NCBI RefSeq assembly: GCF_000758685.1
Contig: NZ_CP009286.1
Location: 2,758,501-2,822,500 of the forward strand
Length of the DNA: 64,000 nucleotides
Source of the DNA: Paenibacillus stellifer
GTDB lineage: Bacteria; Bacillota; Bacilli; Paenibacillales; Paenibacillaceae
Reading direction: 5' to 3'
Shown here: positions 1-9,063 of the stretch, piece by piece
Layout: each line of letters begins with the position of its first letter
How positions within the stretch are numbered: the first letter of the stretch is position 1
Position numbers and translations under genes: made by a program
The notes under the pieces: generated by a model
The model's database searches: none
Told to the model about the DNA's origin: nothing
Seen by the model: only the letters and a program-made list of their open reading frames with translations

Positions 1-148
1 AAGCAGCTCGTCATTGAGGCGTTGCAGTTACGTTTTAACTAAAGATTCACTACTGGCTTCTTGATCCAAGGAATTATTCATTCAATGCTCGTCAACTCGT
101 AATTTGTATTTAAGAACATACAAAACGGGAATGAAAGGAGGAACTGAG

Positions 149-439
149 ATGCATTCAAACGAGGAAAAAGAAACAACATGTGTTTTCGATTTTGTGAGTA
201 ACAGCTGGGAGGTTTACAGCTGCGTTCCGCGTCACATGTCTAAGCTTCGCAAGATCGTTGCTCCCCATTGGGAGGAAATGACTGATGGCAAGGTAACTGC
301 GGCGAAGTTTCGGCTTAGCGGCAAACAGGTCAGTTTTGTAATGGGTAGAACATCGAATATCACGGAAGAACAACGGGAAGCTATTAGCTCCCGGATGAAA
401 GGTATGCACCAAAAACGTAATCAAGAAGTTACAAAATAG
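149..439 (+). CDS. hypothetical phage-region protein (96 aa)
   Basis: A 96-residue protein of unknown function. The frame is open from position 104, but the ATG at 149 is preceded by AAAGGAGG at good spacing, so this start is preferred. The product is soluble, mildly basic and has no membrane segment or recognisable motif. It lies 34 bases upstream of the excisionase-like gene on the same strand and opens the visible run of early-type phage genes. Family not recognised. Confidence 0.6.
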   Translation: MHSNEEKETTCVFDFVSNSWEVYSCVPRHMSKLRKIVAPHWEEMTDGKVTAAKFRLSGKQVSFVMGRTSNITEEQREAISSRMKGMHQKRNQEVTK

Positions 440-473
440 CGTTAAGAATTGAAAAGAGGAGGGAGTTATTGAT

Positions 474-824
474 ATGCGTAATCAAAGAACAAGACGCCAT
501 ACCCCGACAGTGATCATCCAGCAGGCTGTGCCGGCATACCAAGCGCCGGAGTTCGTGGAGCGGAAGCCGGAAATTGACCCGCAGCAATTCCTTCAGCAGC
601 TTGGCCAGATGGTCATGCAGCAGCAAGTCCAGCAGCCTCGGCCGGAAACACTGAATGTGAAGGAGGCAGCAGAGTATCTGAGGATCTCTGCTTGGAGCGT
701 GTACGACATGTGCCGGACCAACAGCTTGCCGTTCTTCCGCATCCGGAGCCGTATCTTTTTCCGCCGACATGAATTGGAGCGTTGGATAAGTGAGAATACC
801 AACCAATGCGGCATGGAGAGGTAG
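474..824 (+). CDS. excisionase-like helix-turn-helix DNA-binding protein
   Basis: A 116-residue protein. The C-terminal half (about residues 57 to 110) has the signature of the MerR-like helix-turn-helix of excisionase/AlpA-type proteins: LNVKEAAEYLRIS, then a recognition-helix region, then an FRIRSRIFFRRHELERW wing. The N-terminal half is Gln/Pro-rich and probably a flexible tail. Such proteins bind att or promoter DNA and control excision or early transcription in phages and phage satellites. GGAGGG lies upstream of the ATG. No integrase is visible in the window; one may lie to the left. Domain assignment is secure; the excision role is inferred. Confidence 0.8.
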   Translation: MRNQRTRRHTPTVIIQQAVPAYQAPEFVERKPEIDPQQFLQQLGQMVMQQQVQQPRPETLNVKEAAEYLRISAWSVYDMCRTNSLPFFRIRSRIFFRRHELERWISENTNQCGMER

Positions 825-834
825 GCGGGGCAGT

Positions 835-1110
835 ATGACAACAGCACAGAGATTCGTTTCCCTTCGGTTACTTGAGCTGCTCTGCAACCTGACTGCTAAG
901 CGCCATGAGATTGAGCGCGTCGGCATTCGATTTGAGGTGATGGCTGAGCTTCATGAACAGGTAGGTAACGCGCTGTTCCAGGTGAACGGCATTAATCCCG
1001 CTCAAGCAAACACGCTCTGGATTATGCTGGAAGATTACGTATCCGGACGTATTAAGGACTTCGAACTGCTGAGCCTGCTGGCTGGGTCCGGTAAGGTGCC
1101 AAACAATTGA
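835..1110 (+). CDS. hypothetical small protein (91 aa)
   Basis: A 91-residue, mostly helical protein of unknown function, starting MTTAQRFVSLRLLELL. A GTG at 790 in the same frame would overlap the preceding gene by 35 bases. The ATG at 835 follows GGCGGGG and is preferred. It sits between the excisionase-like gene and the replication gene, a position usual for small phage early proteins. Confidence 0.6.
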   Translation: MTTAQRFVSLRLLELLCNLTAKRHEIERVGIRFEVMAELHEQVGNALFQVNGINPAQANTLWIMLEDYVSGRIKDFELLSLLAGSGKVPNN

Positions 1111-1170
1111 ACAATCGGGGAAGTAATCTGTTGTTTAGCTCGCTGACGGAAAAAGAGTAGGTGGTGTTAG

Positions 1171-1920
1171 GTGCAAGGATGGATCAAGGATCATCGAAAG
1201 GAGCTGGAAAGTGATATTTGGCGGATGCCACCTCTTTATCATCGTGTGTGGCAGTGGCTAAAGTATCAAGTCAATTATGCAGATGCGGAGATACCGATGA
1301 GTGACGGCACAAAGTTCATCGTGAAAAAGGGACAGCACCTTACTTCAATACGTAACATTGCCCGGGCGATCGGATGGCACGAAGGATTGGTTTGGAAGGA
1401 GCCCAATCCGAAGACGATTTCCCAAATCATCGGTTGGCTTGAGAAAAACGGTATGATCACGGTTGAACGCGGAAGGGGTAACAGGCAATTTACGCTGATA
1501 ACCCTTGTGAAATGGGACTTTTACCAACTCGATGAAGGGCATGTGGTAACAGCGAGTACCACAGCAAGGGAACAGCTACTGGATATAAACAAGAATATAA
1601 AGAATGAGAAGAATGAAAAAGAAAGAGATCTAAAAGATTACATCAGTCTACCGACTGACGATCCCTTCCTGAAAATATATGAGATTCACTTTAGAAAATC
1701 TCGGAAAAAGGAACATCCTAGGATCACAGAGCAGCAGCTTCAGCACATCATTCATAATATTGAGATGCTTCAGGAATGGGAGATAACTGCTGAAGATTTC
1801 GAGGAACAGGTGAGAGATCACTTTGAAACCCTAGCTAAGGATAATAACGGCAGTATCCTAGCCTTTATCCCATCGTTTATGAGGAGATTTGAGATTCCAT
1901 ACACAGGATTTGAAGTCTAG
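1171..1920 (+). CDS. replisome-organizer-like phage replication protein
   Basis: A 249-residue protein with a GTG start after AGGTGGTGTTAG. The N-terminal part (about residues 1 to 120) resembles the winged-helix origin-binding domain of Firmicutes phage replication initiators. It opens with a GWIKDHRKELESDIW-like segment, has the KKGQHLTSIRNIARAIGW region and the NPKTISQIIGWLEKNGMI recognition segment followed by a basic wing. A Lys/Glu-rich linker joins it to a helical C-terminal part that may play the DnaD-like role of recruiting helicase or loader. No DnaC- or DnaB-like gene follows, so the replication module is incomplete or relies on the host. Family assignment is by pattern recognition only. 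Confidence 0.65.
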   Translation: MQGWIKDHRKELESDIWRMPPLYHRVWQWLKYQVNYADAEIPMSDGTKFIVKKGQHLTSIRNIARAIGWHEGLVWKEPNPKTISQIIGWLEKNGMITVERGRGNRQFTLITLVKWDFYQLDEGHVVTASTTAREQLLDINKNIKNEKNEKERDLKDYISLPTDDPFLKIYEIHFRKSRKKEHPRITEQQLQHIIHNIEMLQEWEITAEDFEEQVRDHFETLAKDNNGSILAFIPSFMRRFEIPYTGFEV

Positions 1921-1945
1921 TATAAGTCACTCGGGGGATGAGTAA

Positions 1946-2608
1946 ATGCTCAGTAAAGAAATTGAAAAAGAAGTTATCCAGTACCTTAAGCAGGTCCGGC
2001 TTCTACTGTTTCTTGAGAAGAGTCAGACTGAGACTGAAGAAGTAATGTCTGTAGTTGATAAGATGCCAGACCTTGAGGAAAAGGTGATTCGGAGGAAATA
2101 TCTTCATCAGGAATCTGAATACACCTTTCATCAGGTAATTTATACGGACATGAATATATCGGTACACACTTATGCAAAAGTCCGATTGAGAGGACTGTAC
2201 AAAATTGCTCTGGTTCTCGGATTCGTGGACATTTCTTTAGTTAAGCCAACGCTCTTCAACTCTAGGTTATCAGATCAGAGAGAAGAGAATTTGAAGAAAG
2301 GGGATTTCCTTTCGAAGCAGGATGAGGAACTAATGATCAGATACTTACAAAGAGCACAGATTTGTAAAACGATAGGTTCAGGGCATGAAGAGCTTAAAGA
2401 ATTGCAGGAGGCATTGAATAAGCTGGATTCTATCGGGGCAAACATCATCACTCGTAAGTATTTGTCCCGTGAAGCCGAATATACCCGTCACCAGGCAGTC
2501 TATGAAGCGTTGAGCATCAATGCCGTCACCTACAAAAAACACCGGATACAGGCGTTAACAAAGCTGGCTGCTGAACTTGGGCTGATGCATTGTACTGGCG
2601 AGAATTAG
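1946..2608 (+). CDS. tandem ArpU-type phage transcriptional regulator
   Basis: A 220-residue protein built from two related halves. Residues about 45 to 95 (LEEKVIRRKYL...EYTFHQVIY...SVHTYAKVR) and about 155 to 215 (GANIITRKYLS...EYTRHQAVYEAL...NAVTYKKHR) each match the sigma-factor-like region of ArpU/late-regulator proteins. These normally have one such unit in about 140 residues and switch on late phage genes. The duplication is clear within the protein. It lies 26 bases after the replication gene and upstream of the XRE regulator. The family call is fairly confident; the functional role is inferred. Confidence 0.7.
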   Translation: MLSKEIEKEVIQYLKQVRLLLFLEKSQTETEEVMSVVDKMPDLEEKVIRRKYLHQESEYTFHQVIYTDMNISVHTYAKVRLRGLYKIALVLGFVDISLVKPTLFNSRLSDQREENLKKGDFLSKQDEELMIRYLQRAQICKTIGSGHEELKELQEALNKLDSIGANIITRKYLSREAEYTRHQAVYEALSINAVTYKKHRIQALTKLAAELGLMHCTGEN

Positions 2609-2705
2609 GCTGCTGGCAGAAACTGTTAGATTTAACCGGCTAAGTAGAAGGTTGCAGATATATGAAAAGTATGTTCGTTAAGAATATGGATTGGGAGAGT
2701 ATGCC

Positions 2706-3194
2706 ATGAAGAATGCTATTTCATTGAACCAGGACTCAAGTAAGGCGGAACGCTCCGAGTATTTAGCCCAGGCAGCGGTATCTAAAGGCCGGCACATGAT
2801 TACACTTCGGGAAGCGCGTGAGAATGTACGGTGTTCAACGAAGGAAGCAGCTAAAGTTGCGGGTATCACTGAACGGACATTGAAGAAGTGGGAGATTGAC
2901 TGCGGGAAAGCTGACTTGTTTGCATTAGGCCGACTTTGTGTATTCTATGGCATTTCACTGTCTCATGTATATGCGGGCAAGGAAATGGATCTGTTGGCGG
3001 CAAGAAGGGAGGTGAGCGAGTTGAAAAAGATGACCATTGATGCCGAGGACAACGTTGCAGCATTGAAGCGCTTGGGTTACGATACTACGCCAATTGAGGA
3101 GTTTCTTGAAGAACTCAGTATGAGTTGGGAAGCCGAAACGAAAAACGCCTCCAGTGCGCCAACACCGGAGACGTTCAATAATTCAGCTATGTAA
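2706..3194 (+). CDS. XRE-family helix-turn-helix transcriptional regulator
   Basis: A 162-residue protein. Residues about 28 to 75 form an XRE helix-turn-helix: ITLREARENVRCSTKEAAKV, then AGITERTLKKWEID, then LGRLCVFYGISLSHVY. The remainder is an acidic helical tail. A TTG at 2691 is possible, but GGAGAG sits six bases before the ATG at 2706, which favours that start. Likely a phage-module repressor or activator; its operator is not identified. The 156 bases after it hold no further gene. Confidence 0.8.
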   Translation: MKNAISLNQDSSKAERSEYLAQAAVSKGRHMITLREARENVRCSTKEAAKVAGITERTLKKWEIDCGKADLFALGRLCVFYGISLSHVYAGKEMDLLAARREVSELKKMTIDAEDNVAALKRLGYDTTPIEEFLEELSMSWEAETKNASSAPTPETFNNSAM

Positions 3195-3350
3195 TTGTTT
3201 CCCAATGAAGCAATTATACCGCACTCACCTTATAGGCTGCAACTATTAAAATGTGTCTATTTATTGCAAATGGGGGGCTTTCCGTAAGTCGCTAGAGTTG
3301 GCTGACATGAACACTGTTTCAAGAAATCAGAAAGAAGGGGCTATGTTGAA

Positions 3351-3611
3351 ATGACACAAAAAAATGGTTTTATGGTCCCAACTCAACAGGAACTCGATTG
3401 GATATTTGAAATAACCATAGCGTGTGCTCATAAGCAAGGAATTCATGCGCTAATTGCTTTGAAACAATCATTAATGACATCAGAACAGGGTATTAGGGGC
3501 ATTTCTCTTCAAACATTCGAAATGAGCCTCATGCTTCCAAGTGGATTTATGAGCAAAAGTCTGCAGTTACTAAATGCGGTAAGTATGTCAGGTAACGCGG
3601 CGTCTGAATAA
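3351..3611 (+). CDS. hypothetical phage-region protein (86 aa)
   Basis: An 86-residue protein of unknown function with an ATG start at 3351. The sequence is helical and slightly hydrophobic at its centre (ACAHKQGIHALIALKQSLM), with no signal peptide or membrane segment. It is 22 bases upstream of the next small gene and probably co-transcribed with it. Confidence 0.55.
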   Translation: MTQKNGFMVPTQQELDWIFEITIACAHKQGIHALIALKQSLMTSEQGIRGISLQTFEMSLMLPSGFMSKSLQLLNAVSMSGNAASE

Positions 3612-3633
3612 AAAACAGAAGGAGGGGTGATGC

Positions 3634-3987
3634 ATGAACTGTGTCTGCGGGCATGGACTTCAATATCGTATACAGGCTGTTCAAGAACTTGAAGGACAGA
3701 CAGAGAGATTTAGTATTCAGTCTAAATGTAGTTATTGCAATAGAGTCAGTGAGGCCGAGATAAGCAGTGAGATCAATGAGGTATACGAGAGTATTTGTGA
3801 TCGCCTTTCGGCCATAAGTAAAGTTCAAGAAAAAACAATGAAGCCGATGACAGATCTTGTGTTCAAAGGAATAATCCGAGATATTCTCTCCCTACGGGCT
3901 GAGCCGGTTGTTCTCCCGGCCCCAAAGGCCCCGTCCAGATTTGCACGCCTGTTGGAGAAATTTAGAAGTGACAAGGTTACAAAATAA
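3634..3987 (+). CDS. hypothetical protein with zinc-ribbon-like cysteines (117 aa)
   Basis: A 117-residue protein preceded by GGAGGGG. The N-terminal third carries paired cysteines, MNCVCGHG near residue 3 and KCSYCNR near residue 32, that could form a small zinc ribbon. The centre is helical, and a Pro-rich linker leads to a basic tail. Such proteins are common orphans in Firmicutes phage modules. Family not recognised. Confidence 0.6.
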   Translation: MNCVCGHGLQYRIQAVQELEGQTERFSIQSKCSYCNRVSEAEISSEINEVYESICDRLSAISKVQEKTMKPMTDLVFKGIIRDILSLRAEPVVLPAPKAPSRFARLLEKFRSDKVTK

Positions 3988-4093
3988 AGGCTGGAATAAA
4001 TAACATGGGATGACGCATTTACGTTATAGGTCGTGCCTATTAATTCGACGTCTTATATATCAAAGGGGAATAGTGAATTGCCCAAAGTGAGCT

Positions 4094-4207
4094 ATGCAGA
4101 GAAGGCGAGGCCGCCAACAACGATTTTTAGCTGACTTTCGTGTGATCTACAGGGCGTATTGCAGGCTCTGTTATGAATCGAAGGTAAACATTCCGCCATA
4201 TCGATAA
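4094..4207 (+). CDS. small basic protein with a CxxC pair (37 aa)
   Basis: A 37-residue reading frame in the 265-base gap between two larger genes: ATG at 4094, TAA at 4205 to 4207. The product starts MQRRRGRQQRFLADF, is strongly basic, and has a single CRLC pair. The sequence before the start, AAAGTGAGCT, is only a weak ribosome binding site. It is listed because the rest of the gap has no other sensible frame. It could be non-coding. Confidence 0.35.
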   Translation: MQRRRGRQQRFLADFRVIYRAYCRLCYESKVNIPPYR

Positions 4208-4252
4208 GGTGTTCTATAGTGTGAGATTAATATTACAAGGAGTGTATCTTGA

Positions 4253-4450
4253 ATGAACAAATCTATTGAACAGAAACGAATTGCTGACCTGGAGTCGATC
4301 CGGACTAAGGAGAATACTCATATCGTGGATGCGGCAATCAATAGCGGTGCAACTGCTGAAGTGACTGCACTCCATATTATGAAGCAACGGGCAGAAGTAG
4401 ATGAAATGGTTGATCATATTGCAAAATCTGCGAACAAGTTTCGTAAATAG
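4253..4450 (+). CDS. hypothetical small helical protein (65 aa)
   Basis: A 65-residue protein starting MNKSIEQKRIADLES with AAGGAGTG upstream. It is predicted to be almost entirely helical and charged, without Cys or membrane segments. It lies 32 bases before the coiled-coil gene at 4483 and probably shares its transcript. Function unknown. Confidence 0.6.
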   Translation: MNKSIEQKRIADLESIRTKENTHIVDAAINSGATAEVTALHIMKQRAEVDEMVDHIAKSANKFRK

Positions 4451-4482
4451 CACTCATCTAAATAAAAGGGAGAGATGAATAG

Positions 4483-5289
4483 ATGTTTGAGAAAAAGAAG
4501 GTTAGTCAGCTGGTGAGTGAGTTCTTAGAGAAAGCAGCACGTCGGAATAGTAAAGTGAGCGAGAATGTTGCCAAGCTTAAGTCAAAAACTGAATCGCTCA
4601 ACAAAGAAATCTCTGAACAAACGTCCGCTATGATTGAGCTAGAAATTCAAGGTGATGAAGCTGGGGCTGAGAAATTACGTAAAACAAGCCGTCAGTTACG
4701 ACTTGAGCTCGCTGAGGCGGAGGCTTCGATTGATGCGTACGCAAATCAAGTAGGATCGGGAACAGGCCATTCTAAAGAGATCGAGGCTATCCGGGCTTCG
4801 GCAATTCGGGAAATAAAGGAAAATCAAGAACTAATTCAGGCTATTCGTGATCAGGAAGAGGACTTGGATAAAGAAATGAAGGCGATTGAATCCAAACGGA
4901 AAGAACTTAGCGCAAGAATTGAATCGATTAGTCGTTCAGGTCCGGAGAATTCGCTATCGAAGATTCTGATTTATATCGATCCGCGGACTAAGAGCCTGCC
5001 GAGCTTTCAACATGATCATTTCCTGCGTCTATGGATTCACTCAGAAGATACAGAGCATATGCTTACGGGGGAACCTGAATTTCGAGGCCCTATTTCCACC
5101 GTAAGCGAAGTAATACAAGCGAAATCTGAACCCAAGACGAGAATCCATACTGCTCATTTACAAGGCTCGGACAAGCGAAGCTTATTCGAATCTTGGAAGT
5201 TTAATCATCCTAATGTAACTATTGTGGAACACGGCAGTCTGGACTCAAGATTAGGACCGCTTGAAATCCAATATATGTTGAATGATTAG
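4483..5289 (+). CDS. coiled-coil protein of unknown function (268 aa)
   Basis: A 268-residue protein. Residues about 5 to 150 form a long charged coiled coil (runs such as KLKSKTESLNKEISEQTSAM and EEDLDKEMKAIESKRKELSA). The last 110 residues form a globular domain containing ILIYIDPRTKSLPSF, RLWIHSED and NVTIVEHGSLDSRLG. I do not recognise this domain. It is second upstream of the tape measure gene, where tail proteins or chaperones usually sit, but it does not resemble the known tail assembly chaperones. Confidence 0.65.
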   Translation: MFEKKKVSQLVSEFLEKAARRNSKVSENVAKLKSKTESLNKEISEQTSAMIELEIQGDEAGAEKLRKTSRQLRLELAEAEASIDAYANQVGSGTGHSKEIEAIRASAIREIKENQELIQAIRDQEEDLDKEMKAIESKRKELSARIESISRSGPENSLSKILIYIDPRTKSLPSFQHDHFLRLWIHSEDTEHMLTGEPEFRGPISTVSEVIQAKSEPKTRIHTAHLQGSDKRSLFESWKFNHPNVTIVEHGSLDSRLGPLEIQYMLND

Positions 5290-5326
5290 GTAGGTGAAGA
5301 GACTACTAAGAGATTGGGAGTAGGAC

Positions 5327-5470
5327 ATGGCATTGAACCAACTGACGAAGGACAAGCAACGTGAGCAGCAACAGCAATGGAAGGCCAAAAATCAAACTAA
5401 AGCATGTAAGATATATCCCTACCGCAGTACATCTCTTAAGACAAGAGGAAAAAAACGTGGCGCTCGTTGA
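5327..5470 (+). CDS. short overlapping reading frame (47 aa)
   Basis: A 47-residue frame with ATG at 5327 preceded by GGGAG at six bases, ending TGA at 5468 to 5470. The product is Gln/Lys-rich, beginning MALNQLTKDKQREQQQQ. It overlaps the start of the next gene in another frame and ends just past a run of seven A (5449 to 5455). It could be a real small protein, a leader coupled to the next gene, or one arm of a frameshift pair. Coding status is uncertain. Confidence 0.35.
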   Translation: MALNQLTKDKQREQQQQWKAKNQTKACKIYPYRSTSLKTRGKKRGAR

Positions 5471-6110
5471 AGATCAGGTTTCGAATTTAGCGTCTGGTTG
5501 GATCCAAATAAAAAGTCAAAAAGGACTCAAAGAAAGCTCCCGGGCTGCTTTGGGTCCTTCCAGACTTTCGACTTATGCGGAGGTGAGAGAGATTAGTATC
5601 GAAAAAACGATGAAGATGGTCGCCTTCGCCGAATCGAAAAGTCAGTTTGTCCATGAAAAACTCAGCTCTTTATGCGACCAGGGCAAGCGAATATTGATTG
5701 AGTATGAAATGCCGACAGTTATCGCGTTAAACTTTCTGACCATTTGGCAGTTATCACTCCTACTCAAAAGATTCAAATGGGGCGCCGAATCAGATCAGGT
5801 TAGTGATTCTATGCAGCATGAGTTCATATCAATTCTTCCTAGGATCGAGGATATGCTGCAACTGCGGATCGCTACAGCGTTGAACTGGGAGTTCCTTTGT
5901 CACCAGTGCGAAATGAACATAATGCCTGTTCAATTAATAAAGAGTTTGCTTGAGCCGTATATATCAGGACTCGTGAACCAAAAGGATCTGTTCATTTTCG
6001 GTCTGCTTCCTTCTGATAAAGCGGTCACAGTCGAGTCTTATACCGAAACGATTGACAAAATACTTCGGATGGAATCATCCAATACAGAAGAAGAACGAGG
6101 TGAACAATAA
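5361..6110 (+). CDS. hypothetical protein upstream of the tape measure
   Basis: Up to 249 residues from a GTG at 5361, which has AAGGA eight bases upstream. An alternative GTG at 5457, with AAGAGGAA six bases upstream, would give 217 residues and would be coupled to the 47-residue frame that ends at 5470. The protein is helical, with a hydrophobic patch near the middle (IALNFLTIWQLSLLLKRFKW). It ends two bases before the tape measure start, so the two are translationally linked. Position suggests a tail-associated or chaperone role, but there is no family match I can name. Confidence 0.6.
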   Translation: MSSNSNGRPKIKLKHVRYIPTAVHLLRQEEKNVALVEDQVSNLASGWIQIKSQKGLKESSRAALGPSRLSTYAEVREISIEKTMKMVAFAESKSQFVHEKLSSLCDQGKRILIEYEMPTVIALNFLTIWQLSLLLKRFKWGAESDQVSDSMQHEFISILPRIEDMLQLRIATALNWEFLCHQCEMNIMPVQLIKSLLEPYISGLVNQKDLFIFGLLPSDKAVTVESYTETIDKILRMESSNTEEERGEQ

Positions 6111-6112
6111 CT

Positions 6113-9022
6113 ATGGCTGGTAGAAGTAGAGAGTACGATATCGCATTTCAATTACGCGGACTTGTGGACCCCTCCTTCCGGCGGACGACCGACAACGCGG
6201 AGCAGCAAATCCAGGAGCTTGAGCGAGCCATACGGGAAATGAGCCGAAACGGTGGGTTTGATGACCTCAGACGGGATGCCAGGCAGACCGAGGGAGCATT
6301 TGACAGCCTGCGAGAGCGGGCCGAGAGCTTCAAGGACACTTTGGCTAAGGTGGCGGAGTTCACCGGCGCCAAAAAGCTGATTGATATGGCTACCGGCTCC
6401 CTGGAGGATGTAGTCGGAACGATCGGCGACCAGAATGATGCAATGGCGCAGCTGCAAGCCTCCACGGGCATGACTGCGGAGCAAATGGAGCAGATGAACG
6501 TCATCGCCAAGGACCTGTATAAGCAGAACTACGGCGAGGGTTTTGACGACCTGGGCGAAGCCATGGCTACCGTGAAGCAGGTCACGAACCAAACCGGTAG
6601 TGAACTGGAAAACACGACGAAGACAGCGATCGCATTCCGAGACGTGTTCAAGGAGGATATCCCCGAGTCGCTGAAAGCTTCGGACACGTTGGTCAAAAAG
6701 TTCGGTATCACCTCGGATCAGGCCTATAATCTGATGGCTCAAGGTGCTCAAAAGGGCCTAAATAAATCCGGAGATTTGCTGGATACCACGAACGAATATG
6801 CTGTCTACTTTAAGACGATGGGTTACAACGCCAATGAAATGTTCGATATTTTCAGCGCCGGCATGGAGAATGGGGCATTTTCGCTTGATAAGGTGGCGGA
6901 TTCAGTCAAGGAATTCGGTATCCGAATTAAAGATGGATCGGACACAACTGGCGACGCACTATTCACGCTCTTCCAGGCTGCAGATGTCAGTGATTTTGCA
7001 AAAGCGCTGAAAAAGGGCGGGGAAAAGACCAAAGAGTTCGCCCAATTGGTGAAGCTATCCGGTAAGGATACAGCCAATGTGATCAAAGATCAACTTAAAA
7101 AAGGCGGCGCAGTAGAGCAATCTGCCATCAATCGGCTCAAGCAGGTACTTGGTAGCGGTCAGCAAGTAATGGACGGTATATCTAAAGGGTCGATCTCCGG
7201 CAAAAAAGCGATGGAAATGGTCATCGAAAAGCTTAAGCTAATCAAGGACCCTGTGGAACAAAGCTCTCTGGCTGTAGCTCTTTTTGGTACACAGTGGGAA
7301 GACATGGAATCTAATGTCGTCCTCGCACTCGGCAACGCTCGGCAGCAATTCGACGCCACTAAGCAGACCATGGAAGAGGTCGCAAAGGTCAAATATGACA
7401 CGCTGACTCAACAATTCCAGACGATCGGCCGAGAAATCATGACCGACTTGATTATCCCGATTGGCGAGGATTTGATGCCGGTTTTGTCCGATCTGGCTAA
7501 TTGGATGAGTGATCATAAAAATATGGTCGAATTTCTGGCTTTGGGCGCTCCAGCTGCCCTGATTGGCAAGAATGCGGTCAAGATTATCGGCAAACTTGGT
7601 AAAATCGGGCGAGCTGCCGAAGGGGCTACGGGAGCGGCTGGAGGATTTAACACTGCTCTTGGGTTATTAACGAACCCTGTAGGGTTAGCTATAACTGGCG
7701 TTGGTTTATTAACAACCGGAGTCATTGCTTATAAGCAACATCAAAAAGAAGCACGGAAAGAGCTTCTTAATATGGGCGGTTCTCTTGAAAGGGCATACTC
7801 AGGATATAAGGAAGTTGATCAGGCCTCAAAACATACCCAGAATTTAATTGCTGAATACGATCGGCTAACCGGGAAAATCAATAATGCCAAGACGCCAGCA
7901 GCTGAGTTGACCGAAGCTAGGCGAAAATTAAAAAAAGTGGAGCAAGAACTCATTGACATGAATCCGGATATTCTCAGTGCAGAGGGATCGAAGAATGAAA
8001 AATTCCGTGATCAATTGGGCCTTGTTCAGAAAATTAACTCTGCACAATCCGAAATGAGTAAGCGCGATTTTGAGCATGCTCTTATGGATGCTGAAGGAAA
8101 GATGCCTGAACTGGAGAGCACTTATAAAGATCTTGTTGCTGACCTGGACAAGCAAAATGCTGCTTATGAAAAAGCGAAAAAACAATATGCAGATTACATG
8201 GAATATAAGAAACAGTACCTGAAGATAAACGACAGCAATTCAAGCGATGAAGAGAAGAGCAAACAGCGTGATGAGCTAGCTTCGAAAATTCAGGCAGCTA
8301 CCGGAATGGATTACAGAAACAACTGGGCTAATATGATGTACGATGTGTCTAAGATTGAAAAGTCGTTCGATAACTATCACGAAAAAATCAAGACTACCGA
8401 AAATGAAATGGCAGATGCGCAAAACAGCATTTCACAGTATTACGAAATGCAGTCTAAAGCGATCGAGGAGAAGCTCGGCGGATCGATCGAGAGTATGGCA
8501 GGTAAATACCAAAACATGTCTGACGCCGAAAAGAAAAGGTTTGATCAGGCGATGCGCGATATCGCTGACCTTAATCGAGAAATGGACCTGCTTCCAACCG
8601 ATAAGAAGATCAATATTGACGTCATCTATAAACAAGCGGGTCTATACATGCCTAAAGCTCCGAAAACAGTACAAGACATAACCACGTCTCTATTCCCAAA
8701 GCAGCAACAGAAAATGATGGGTTACGCCGATGGCGGTATAGCGACGGAGGCATCCATCTTCGGTGAGGCTGGACCCGAAATCGCGATCCCGTTGAATAAT
8801 AAATCCCGGTCGCACTCGCTGCTGGACACAGCTAATGATTTGATGGGCCATAGCAGCACTGGTGATATTAACGCCAGCTTTAGTTTTAAAATAACTGTTA
8901 ATGGCGGCGGGACGGATGTAGCGGTTCAAGTCAAAAAGGCTATCCAGGACATTCAGCCAACTTTGGAACGCCAACTAGCAGCATTATCGGAACGAAGAGG
9001 AAGAGTTTCGATGAGAGGTTAA
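6113..9022 (+). CDS. phage tail tape measure protein
   Basis: A 969-residue protein that sets tail length in long-tailed phages. The N-terminal 450 residues are the conserved tape-measure core (GMTAEQMEQMNVIAKDLY, NEMFDIFSAGMENGAF, PVEQSSLAVALFG). A hydrophobic stretch lies at about 470 to 545, long charged coiled coils at about 550 to 830. The C-terminal segment YADGGIATEASIFGEAGPEI is the motif typical of tape measures of Firmicutes phages. GAGGTGA precedes the ATG. At about 1.5 angstrom per residue the length would fit a tail near 145 nm if functional. The gene is intact, yet no tail tube, sheath, distal tail or baseplate gene follows, which is abnormal for a working phage. Confidence 0.9.
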   Translation: MAGRSREYDIAFQLRGLVDPSFRRTTDNAEQQIQELERAIREMSRNGGFDDLRRDARQTEGAFDSLRERAESFKDTLAKVAEFTGAKKLIDMATGSLEDVVGTIGDQNDAMAQLQASTGMTAEQMEQMNVIAKDLYKQNYGEGFDDLGEAMATVKQVTNQTGSELENTTKTAIAFRDVFKEDIPESLKASDTLVKKFGITSDQAYNLMAQGAQKGLNKSGDLLDTTNEYAVYFKTMGYNANEMFDIFSAGMENGAFSLDKVADSVKEFGIRIKDGSDTTGDALFTLFQAADVSDFAKALKKGGEKTKEFAQLVKLSGKDTANVIKDQLKKGGAVEQSAINRLKQVLGSGQQVMDGISKGSISGKKAMEMVIEKLKLIKDPVEQSSLAVALFGTQWEDMESNVVLALGNARQQFDATKQTMEEVAKVKYDTLTQQFQTIGREIMTDLIIPIGEDLMPVLSDLANWMSDHKNMVEFLALGAPAALIGKNAVKIIGKLGKIGRAAEGATGAAGGFNTALGLLTNPVGLAITGVGLLTTGVIAYKQHQKEARKELLNMGGSLERAYSGYKEVDQASKHTQNLIAEYDRLTGKINNAKTPAAELTEARRKLKKVEQELIDMNPDILSAEGSKNEKFRDQLGLVQKINSAQSEMSKRDFEHALMDAEGKMPELESTYKDLVADLDKQNAAYEKAKKQYADYMEYKKQYLKINDSNSSDEEKSKQRDELASKIQAATGMDYRNNWANMMYDVSKIEKSFDNYHEKIKTTENEMADAQNSISQYYEMQSKAIEEKLGGSIESMAGKYQNMSDAEKKRFDQAMRDIADLNREMDLLPTDKKINIDVIYKQAGLYMPKAPKTVQDITTSLFPKQQQKMMGYADGGIATEASIFGEAGPEIAIPLNNKSRSHSLLDTANDLMGHSSTGDINASFSFKITVNGGGTDVAVQVKKAIQDIQPTLERQLAALSERRGRVSMRG

Positions 9023-9063
9023 TTAGGAGTCCAAGTTATTCGGGCAGGGTATAAGATAATGAC

